DNA of 11,073 bases from Baffinella frigidus. Taxonomy: Eukaryota; Cryptophyceae; Cryptomonadales; Baffinellaceae. A program made the translations under genes and the position numbers. This document shows, one piece after another, positions 6,541-11,073 of this stretch. The notes under the pieces are model-generated. The model made no database searches and was not told the DNA's origin. It saw only the letters and a program-made list of their open reading frames with translations. The stretch is from positions 175,943 to 187,015 of the forward strand of contig MU646860.1 of assembly GCA_026770585.1 (NCBI GenBank), given 5' to 3'. Within the stretch, counting starts at the first letter, position 1; each line of letters starts with the position of its first letter.

Positions 6541-6656
6541 GTTTCCGTTACCTTATCGGTAGGAACCCCCCTATGCCCCTACGGGTTGCCTACCGTAGGG
6601 TCCAAGGTCTTATCGCTTAAGGGTTATTCAAAATCCCTTCGAACTCCGCTGTGTGG
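6541..6656 (+). mobile_element. Element C, copy 2, lacking its left arm
   Basis: TTCCGTTACCTTATC through TCTTATCGCTTAAGGGTTA and TCCGCTGTGTGG match the interior and right arm of 4255-4421. The left arm is absent. The position where it should be is occupied by the acceptor-like repeat ending CCCCAGAAGGCCGAG. It is a truncated copy. Confidence 0.75.
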
Positions 6657-6764
6657 CATAGACATGCTCAATACCTCGTTTGTAAACTGCCGCTGCCGCG
6701 CCTCCCCCTCCCCCCAGAAGGCTACCTGCATTAGGGATTTCAGGTTTCGGGCTTGTACCGCTCT

Positions 6765-6838
6765 TACCGATTTCGTACACGTTTCTCTCGAGGTGAAAAC
6801 TAAAATACAGGGGGGTTGAAACGTGTACGAAATCGGTA
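6765..6838. repeat. 21-bp perfect inverted repeat, half copy at 9049-9065
   Basis: 6765-6785 (TACCGATTTCGTACACGTTT plus C) is perfectly complementary to 6818-6838 across a 32-nt loop. The right-arm core GAAACGTGTACGAAATC recurs at 9049-9065, so the arm itself is dispersed. Confidence 0.85.
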
Positions 6839-6879
6839 CACCGCCGCGCCTCCCCCTCTCCCCAGCAGGCTACCTGGGA

Positions 6880-7090
6880 TTTAGGGTTTAGGGTTTAGGG
6901 TTTAGGGTTTAGGGTTTAGGGTTTAGGGTTTAGGGTTTGGGGTTTAGGGTTTGGGTCTTGGGGTTAGGGGTTAGGGGTTAGGGGTTATGTTTGGGTTTGG
7001 GGTTTGGGGTTTCGGATTGTGGGTTTCGGGTTCTGGGTTTCGTGTTTCGTGTTTCGTGTTTTGGGTTTAGAGTTTAGGGTTGAGGGTTGA
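6880..7090 (+). repeat. Interstitial telomeric array, eight perfect TTTAGGG units
   Basis: There are eight consecutive perfect TTTAGGG units at 6880-6935, then TTTGGGG, TTAGGGG, TTTCGTG and TTTGGGT variants. The array starts four to five bases after the acceptor-like motif CAGGCTACCTGG and is followed by another copy of that motif near 7114. Confidence 0.95.
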
Positions 7091-7184
7091 GGCCGCCCCC
7101 CCCCCCCCTTCCAGCAGGCTACCTGCATTGGGGGTTTTATCCCAACGGGCAAACCTGCGACACCCACACAGCGGGCTACAAATC

Positions 7185-7350
7185 ATGCAGAAAGCTTACG
7201 TTCACGGAGTAGTAACTTTGGTACAAAATTTATAATGGAAAACATTCTTGGGCTTTGAAAGTCCTGAAATCACTTTTAAAATCGTTTCAGAGCTGGCAAG
7301 CCCACGTTAACCGACCCCTTAGGGGGTCCGTTAACGTAAGCTTTTTGCAT
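7185..7350. mobile_element. Fold-back element with nested palindrome
   Basis: Outer arms 7185-7202 and 7333-7350 (ATGCAGAAAGCTTACGTT against AACGTAAGCTTTTTGCAT) have one mismatch. A second palindrome, 7304-7337 (ACGTTAACCGACCCC against GGGGTCCGTTAACGT), shares bases with the right outer arm. The right arm could therefore pair with either of two partners. Confidence 0.7.
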
Positions 7351-7360
7351 TACGAAGGGT

Positions 7361-7476
7361 TCCTGCCCCCCCCCCCCCCCCTCCCTCCCTCACCCCCTGG
7401 CCCTCCCCCTCCTCTCCTTTCCTCTCCCCTCCCTCCTCTCCTCTCCCGCCCTCCCCTCCTCTCCCTCCCTCTCCCA
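7361..7476 (+). repeat. C-rich polypyrimidine tract
   Basis: A run of about 17 C is followed by CCCTCC/CCTCTCC sequence to 7476, almost free of purines. It lies immediately before the large palindrome. Confidence 0.85.
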
Positions 7477-7480
7477 ATGA

Positions 7481-8132
7481 CCTTATCCAGGGAAACCTAT
7501 GTTTCTTTCATTTGACGGCAACGAAAATCACTACACAATTCGTTCTAATTTCATCTCCATACAAGTATTAATTAATTGCTTTCACCCCCTTGGATTTCGG
7601 GGTTTTGCCTGAAAATATTTTCAAAATTTATCCACTCAAAAAGTTAGGAACGGCATCTGAAAGGGCTCGGAAAGTTTTTGCTTGGATGTGCTCTCAGATT
7701 TTTGCTGAGCCATCGGGAAGGACCCCTTCGGAGGGGCGCAAAATGACGATCCTGTGAAAATTACTACACAGTTCCAAAAAGATTCATTTTAAAATGGAAA
7801 TCAAATGAATTGTAAAAATGCGATTTGGAAGGCTGTGTAGTAATTTTCATACAAACCGACATTTTGCGCCCCTCCGAAGGGGCCCTTCCCGATGGCTCAG
7901 CAAAAATCTGAGAGCACATCCAAGCAAAAACTTTCCGAGCCCTTTCAGATGCCGTTCCTAACTTTTTGAGTGGATAAATTTTGAAAATATTTTCAGGCAA
8001 AACCCCGAAATCCAAGGGGGTGAAAGCAATTAATTAATACTTGTATGGATATTAAATTAGCAATATCAAAGCGTTTGTGTAGTAATTTTCATTGCGATCA
8101 ACTGAAAGAAAAATAGGTTTCCCTGTATAAGG
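7481..8132. mobile_element. Giant palindromic element A', ~650 bp hairpin with cargo in both arms
   Basis: The outer ends (CCTTATCCAGGGAAACCTAT and complement) belong to the arm family of 2649-2788. The inner arm 7557-7745 pairs with 7860-8048 over 189 bp with a single mismatch by direct comparison. The outer 75 bp are more diverged. The central ~115 nt again contain complementary GAAAATTACTACACAG and CTGTGTAGTAATTTTC. Each arm reads through about 50 codons as a protein-like string (PENIFKIYPLKKLGT, then SERARKVFAWMCSQIF), on plus in the left arm and on minus in the right. That frame has no credible start, so I do not call a gene; it may be a captured exon fragment. A transcript of either strand would fold into a long, nearly perfect RNA duplex. 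Confidence 0.85.
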
Positions 8133-8303
8133 TTAGGGTTTCGGTTTCTGGGTTTGGGGTTTCGGGATTCGGGTTTGGGGTTTAGGGTTTTGGGTTTGGG
8201 GGTTGGGGTTTCGGGTCTTGGGTTTCGGAGTTCGGGTTTCGGGTTCTGGGTTTCGGGTTTCGGGTTTCGGGCTTCGGGTTTCGGGTTTAGGATTTAGGGT
8301 TGA
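8133..8303 (+). repeat. TTTCGGG-type telomere-like array
   Basis: Degenerate units dominated by TTTCGGG, with TTTGGGG, TTTAGGG and TTCTGGG. It begins immediately at the right end of the giant palindrome and ends at the acceptor-like motif near 8321. Confidence 0.85.
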
Positions 8304-8348
8304 GGCCTCATCTCCCCGCAGAAGGCAACCTGCGCCGTATAGCACTCT

Positions 8349-8498
8349 ATCCGGGAACGTGTTTAATTTAAAAGAAAATGGATCCCTATTTGTTCATAGG
8401 AGTTGGACGAAAGTTAATTAGGGCCCTAAGTAAATTTAATTAGGGCCAGAAACCGGTTTGATAGGCCATTTTCTTTTAGGTTAAACATGTTCCCGGAT
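8349..8498. mobile_element. Fold-back element F, 33-bp arms
   Basis: Arms 8349-8381 and 8466-8498 are complementary with three mismatches (ATCCGGGAACGTGTTTAA, then AAAAGAAAATGG). The terminus ATCCGGGAA resembles that of elements A and A'. Inside, TTAATTAGGGCC is directly repeated. ACTCT lies at 8344-8348 just outside the left arm and at 8501-8505 two bases outside the right arm, a weak candidate target duplication. A separate small hairpin (CTCTCCC-CTGC-GGGAGAG) follows at 8502-8519. Confidence 0.7.
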
Positions 8499-8542
8499 GA
8501 ACTCTCCCCTGCGGGAGAGCAGAAGATCTAGTCCCAGCACCA

Positions 8543-8691
8543 AATATAATTAATCTCAGGAATGTCCTTCTAAACGAAGATTTGTACCAAGAACTTTTAG
8601 GGTTTTGAAAAATTCGTACTTTTAGGGCTTTGAAATACCTGGATTTGTACCAAGAATCGTTTTGAAGGACAGTTCCGGGATTAATTATATT
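8543..8691. mobile_element. Fold-back element G, 35-bp arms with internal direct repeats
   Basis: 8543-8577 and 8657-8691 pair (AATATAATTAATC, TGTCCTTC, AAACGA and complements). Inside, GATTTGTACCAAGAA is repeated at 8579-8593 and 8642-8656, and ACTTTTAGGG(T/C)TTTGAAA occurs twice. TTTGTACC is also a component of the 3047-3405 tandem unit. Confidence 0.7.
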
Positions 8692-8765
8692 ATGGACCGC
8701 GATGAGATCTATGAAAGAGGAGACGTTCCCCTCTCGAGCGGGTAAAAATGGATCATTTTAAAAAT

Positions 8766-8788
8766 CCATGTCCAGAATCCGGACATGG
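8766..8788. repeat. 8-bp hairpin
   Basis: CCATGTCC pairs with GGACATGG around AGAATCC. It is flanked by repeated CTCGAGCG strings. The minus-strand open frame across 8709-9107 spans several palindromes and is not credible as a gene. Confidence 0.6.
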
Positions 8789-8879
8789 CTCGAGCGATTT
8801 TCAGGTAAAAATCTTTAAAATCTTTGAAGATGTACCCGACTTTCTCGAGAGCGGATTTCACTTTCCACCTCGAACAACT

Positions 8880-9040
8880 AGCCCTCCGAGGTTGCTCAAA
8901 TAGTGGTCTGGAACATTTTCCATTCACCTTGCAGAGACCCCAGATCTGGGGTCTCTGGGACTTAAGTGAACGCATTTTGTACCAAAAATCAACCTTCGAA
9001 TTATGGTTCCAGAGCACTGTTTGAGCAACCTCGGAGGGCT
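8880..9040. mobile_element. Fold-back element H, 35-bp arms with a perfect central palindrome
   Basis: 8880-8914 and 9006-9040 are complementary with two mismatches (AGCCCTCCGAGGTTGCTCAA and complement). Complementarity resumes outside as CTTTCCACC/GGTGGAAAG after a 10-nt insertion on the left. Within the loop, 8933-8956 is a perfect 24-bp palindrome with no spacer, centred on AGATCT. Confidence 0.8.
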
Positions 9041-9115
9041 GGTGGAAAGAAACGTGTACGAAATCTTTTTTCTCACACTCGCACTCTACCTGACACGGCA
9101 CCTTCACTTCACCTG

Positions 9116-9213
9116 TGTAGGGTGTAGGGTGTAGGGTGCAGGGTGTAGGGTGTAGGGTGTAGGGTGTAGGGTGTAGGGTGTAGGGTGTAGGGTGTAGGGT
9201 GTAGGGTGTAGGG
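9116..9213 (+). repeat. TGTAGGG tandem array, 14 units
   Basis: Fourteen consecutive 7-bp units fill 98 bp. All are TGTAGGG except one TGCAGGG. A partial unit follows. It is a homogenised variant of the telomere-type heptamer, with the G-rich strand on plus. Confidence 0.95.
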
Positions 9214-9219
9214 TGTAGG

Positions 9220-9675
9220 TCGTAGGAGTCCTCCCCAGACGCACTAAGTTAACGGTTCGACACCGTAAAGTGAACAACCATCAACCCTCACAGCCTGGGC
9301 AAATCGTCGAATTTCGACTTTTGTGTTAAAACAGTTTTAAAACCTCAAAACCCATGCTGTGATCAAGATTCGGGAGTTTTAAAAATAACCGACGCCGGAA
9401 TCCGGCAGCCTCCAAGGGGAAAATGGCTCCAACAAATCATCGATTTGATAAAAATCATCGATGGATGGACATTTTTCGATTTGAGGGTTGGTGGGAGCGC
9501 GCGCCCTCCCATGTGAAGGAAGAGACTTTGTCCATCCATAACCCGTAGGACCCTACCGTAGGGGATTGCTAGGGACATAGAGAATAGATAGACATTCCCT
9601 CGAATCCCGACGGATCCTGGCAAAAATCCCCAGGCCTGGAGTTGACGATTTGAGCGGGGAGGGGCGCGCGCTCAC
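9220..9675 (-). other. 3' flank or first intron and downstream part of the zinc-ribbon gene
   Basis: No independent gene is convincing here. A minus-strand frame at 9363-9623 stays open. It could be joined in phase by a donor at 9674-9675 and a short intron to the CAG at about 9636-9638, but its composition is not clearly protein-like. It also crosses small hairpins (GCCGG-AAT-CCGGC at 9394-9406) and a repeated AATCATCGAT. Confidence 0.35.
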
Positions 9676-10164
9676 CCTGGCGCCCCCGAGGAGGATCAGG
9701 TCCCCGCACGCAGGACACACCACCGTGCTTCCCGGCACGGGCGCGTAGCAGCTCGGGCACACTGCCTCCTTGTCCGCACCCTCCTCCACCCCGCCCCCAG
9801 CTCTCCCCGCAAGATCCATCCGGACCGACAACCTGCACATGCTCCTGCGGTTCCCCAGGGAACCCCAGTCCGCCCAGGCCTCCTGCGGGGCGCTGCATCG
9901 CGGGAAGCTCCCGACGAAAGGCGCTGAAGCTCGCCCGGCGCCGAAAACGCTGGGCGAGCGAGGGCTGGAGGTCGCTGCGGCACACTGCAGAAGCACTCTT
10001 TTTGCAGGGAGAGAGGGTGTCGCCCAGGCGGGAGCGTCATGCTGGCCCGACGACGCGATGGCGGCCAGAAGCACCAGCAGCAAGGCCCGTGCAACTGCTG
10101 TCGGGACACGGTGGGTGGATCTCCATCTTCGCCCGGAGATGGAAGCCTGGCCCGGCGTCGCCAT
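9676..10164 (-). CDS. Zinc-ribbon protein with N-terminal targeting presequence (first exon)
   Basis: The ATG at 10164 opens 163 codons before a good donor (CCAGG|GTGAGC, GT at 9675-9674). If unspliced, the frame would run on to a stop at 9553 with a less convincing tail. Residues 1-22 are basic and Ser/Thr-rich. Residues 23-37 form a hydrophobic core (AVARALLLVLLAAIA) with a likely cleavage after the APAWA at 44-48. Residues 49-115 are Ala/Ser/Pro/Arg-rich with almost no acid until about 95. This is the bipartite signal-plus-transit layout of proteins sent to secondary plastids; simple secretion is the alternative. Residues 136-153 hold CPSC and CPAC separated by ten residues, a compact zinc ribbon. 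Its role (nucleic-acid binding, chaperone or assembly factor) cannot be told. It is divergent from the gene at 10468. Confidence 0.6.
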
Positions 10165-10467
10165 CGGCTTTTAGACCCCCGGATTTTCTCTGTTCCTTGA
10201 GGTCGCATCAGTTGGCTAAACCCAAATGTCAACAATGACTTTTGTTTGTCAACTTTCAGCAAGTCATTTGAAAACACGCGCGCCTGGGTGGAGTAGTTTT
10301 GGTGGGTGCTCGCGCTGGGGAACAAGGTGAGGAGGCCAGCGGCTTGTACAAGAGCATCTCTCGAGTGACAGGACCAGGGAGGAAGCGGCGAGTGGCGAAG
10401 GGCGTGCCGCAGCAGCGGCGGCCCGTACAGCTTCGGCCGGTCGGGCAGGGGCGTTTGCGCGGGCACT
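10165..10467. promoter_or_regulatory. Divergent intergenic region, probable shared promoter
   Basis: These 303 bp separate two ATGs facing away from each other, so both promoters should lie here. No clear TATA box is visible. Near 10225-10260 there are two GTCAAC boxes with ATGACTTTTG between them. These are the same words as in the AAAAGTCAAC clusters of the repeat region, and also contain the TTGAC core of plant W-boxes. A regulatory role is inference; they may simply be a repeat remnant. Confidence 0.4.
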
Positions 10468-10733
10468 ATGGAGAAGCTTTCAGTGGGATGGCAGATGTCC
10501 ACGCGGTGGACGGATCCCCCCATGCTTCTGATCGGGATCATTCCGTACGCGGGGGTCTGCGGGGCGGTCACAGGCGGGTTCGGGTTCAGACTGTTTCAGG
10601 CGTTCAAATCCGCGGGGGGGGAGCAGCCGAGCCTCGAGCGGATAGGCTGGCTGCTTGCGGGAGCTGCCGCACCAACGATCCTGACGTGGACATGGTGGAA
10701 CGTGTACTACCACGGCCTCGGCACCGAATCAGG
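10468..10733 (+). CDS. Membrane-anchored protein, exon 1 (possible sphingolipid C9-methyltransferase-like)
   Basis: The ATG at 10468 (context CACTATGG) opens 88 codons plus two bases, ending at donor AGG|GTGCGT. Residues 19-43 (LLIGIIPYAGVCGAVTGGFG region) and 59-81 (IGWLLAGAAAPTILTW region) are hydrophobic. They give two closely spaced membrane segments with a short loop and a Trp-rich end (TWTWWNVYYHG). Joined to exon 2 in frame, the sequence continues to KYVSWKDAGLKRYY and RRIPICEL. Fungal-type sphingolipid C9-methyltransferases have two N-terminal membrane spans and then a short segment before the cyclopropane-synthase-like methyltransferase domain. The layout and the IP-containing segment fit from memory of that family, but the catalytic domain lies outside the window, so this is tentative. 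Such enzymes act on glucosylceramide in the endomembrane system. Confidence 0.6.
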
Positions 10734-10857
10734 GTGCGTCCCCCGCCGCAACCTAACCCCAGCGCACAATCCCTGCACCCCCCGATCCTCTTCTCCACAT
10801 ATCCTCGCCCTTCCGACCTACGACCCCCTAACCCAACTCCCCGGATGATTCCTGCAG
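10734..10857 (+). other. Intron 1, 124 nt, C-rich
   Basis: It starts GTGCGTCCCC and ends GATTCCTGCAG. It is strongly pyrimidine-rich and removes an in-frame stop (TGA, 10846-10848). Removing it joins exon 1 (two leftover bases, GG) to A of exon 2 as a Gly codon and keeps the frame open. Confidence 0.75.
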
Positions 10858-10941
10858 AGTCGACACGAACAAGTATGTGTCGTGGAAGGACGCGGGGCTC
10901 AAGCGGTACTACAATAACCGCCGCATCCCGATCTGCGAGCT
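10858..10941 (+). CDS. Exon 2 of the membrane-anchored protein (gene continues past the window)
   Basis: These 84 nt continue the frame as GVDTNKYVSWKDAGLKRYY then NNRRIPICEL, hydrophilic and basic. They end at a second GTGCGT donor (GT at 10942-10943). Both donors share GTGCGT, supporting the splice model. The segment follows directly after the second membrane span and would lead into the main domain. The protein is cut by the window edge after about 117 residues. Confidence 0.65.
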
Positions 10942-11013
10942 GTGCGTTCCCCCCGCCCTTCTTGCCCGTCCCTACCCCCGCAATCCCAACCGTTTCCGCT
11001 CCGCACCCAACTC

Positions 11014-11073
<60 letters not shown>
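10942..11073 (+). other. Intron 2, 5' part, running into poly-C
   Basis: It begins GTGCGTTCCCC and is pyrimidine-rich like intron 1. No acceptor is reached before the window ends. Confidence 0.6.
11015..11073 (+). repeat. Homopolymer of 59 C reaching the window edge
   Basis: An uninterrupted C run lies within intron 2. True length is unknown because it meets the boundary. It may mark an assembly break, or be a real C-tract of the kind seen (about 17 C) near 7360. Confidence 0.95.

Larger units (their letters stand above)
6160..8335 (+). repeat. Six-copy splice-acceptor-like motif, (C/T)n-CAG-(A/C)AGGC(T/A)ACCTGC
   Basis: A polypyrimidine run ending CCCCAG or a close variant is followed by AACGCAACC, AAGGCCGAG, AAGGCTACCTGC, CAGGCTACCTGG, CAGGCTACCTGC or AAGGCAACCTGC. 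CAG ends are near 6220, 6533, 6717, 6866, 7114 and 8321. The first three are preceded by a conserved AATACCT(C/G)-GTGAA(C/T)TG-type segment and CCGC(C/T)GCCGCGCC. They look exactly like intron 3' ends on the plus strand, but no following exon stays open consistently. Confidence 0.65.

Noticed and set aside
6382-6819. Plus-strand frame of 145 residues
   Set aside because: It is assembled from pieces of four different repeats (fold-back arm, two acceptor-like cassettes, element C copy 2), so openness is accidental.
5060-7090. A true chromosome end
   Set aside because: Arrays are short, degenerate at the edges, flanked on both sides by unique and repeated DNA, and followed by genes, so they are interstitial.
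7764-8015. Minus-strand frame of 83 residues in the giant palindrome as a functional gene
   Set aside because: The same codons appear on the opposite strand in the left arm, the frame runs into the AT-rich centre and there is no convincing start. Kept only as a possible captured fragment.
8709-9107. Minus-strand frame of 132 residues with aromatic-rich stretches
   Set aside because: It runs through hairpin 8766-8788 and both arms of element H, including the 24-bp palindrome. No codon-position signal can be tested from a single copy.
9696-10571. Minus-strand frame of 291 residues spanning the intergenic region
   Set aside because: It is the longest frame, but it overlaps both better-supported genes in the wrong frame, crosses the divergent promoter region, and shows Arg/Pro/Ser-rich composition typical of a GC-rich shadow.
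1-11073. tRNA, rRNA or self-splicing intron
   Set aside because: I looked for tRNA-like TTCGANNC with matching acceptor stems and for rRNA-like conserved words and found none that were convincing; no covariance search could be run.

Overview
The window looks like nuclear DNA of a eukaryote, most likely a GC-rich microbial alga. Four things point that way. Genes have GT-AG introns with pyrimidine-rich interiors. Interstitial telomere-type TTTAGGG arrays of the plant/alga kind recur throughout. One predicted protein has a hydrophobic leader followed by a Ser/Ala/Arg-rich stretch, as expected for a secondary-plastid targeting presequence. Most of the window is repeat-dense non-coding sequence. 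There is no bacterial operon structure, tRNA, rRNA or transposase gene that I can recognise. I do not name a species.

Layout. (1) 1-492: remains or a piece of a minus-strand multi-exon gene with a duplicated exon. Three copies differ almost only at third codon positions, which is strong evidence of coding. (2) 493-1590: purine-rich tracts framed by inverted repeats and a cluster of small perfect hairpins. (3) 1591-2640: dispersed repeats and a degenerate telomeric array. (4) 2640-9220: a dense chain of palindromic (fold-back) elements. At least ten have arms of 18 to about 190 bp. Between them lie telomeric arrays, short tandem arrays, polypyrimidine tracts and a six-copy motif resembling a splice acceptor. 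The largest, 7481-8132, is a near-perfect hairpin of about 650 nt. (5) 9221-11073: a conventional gene-like region with two divergent genes. A minus-strand gene (9676-10164, first exon) encodes a zinc-ribbon protein with an N-terminal presequence. A plus-strand gene (exons 10468-10733 and 10858-10941, continuing past the window) encodes a membrane-anchored protein. It may be the N-terminus of a sphingolipid C9-methyltransferase-like enzyme. The two are separated by about 300 bp that probably holds both promoters.

How the parts relate: the two right-hand genes share only a divergent promoter region, and no common pathway can be inferred. The repeat region appears to be a landing zone for at least two families of non-autonomous fold-back elements. 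Several share the terminus TATCC(G/A)GGGAA, and one has enlarged by carrying a protein-like fragment in both arms, so its transcript would be a long double-stranded RNA. No element encodes its own transposase here, so any mobility must be supplied in trans.
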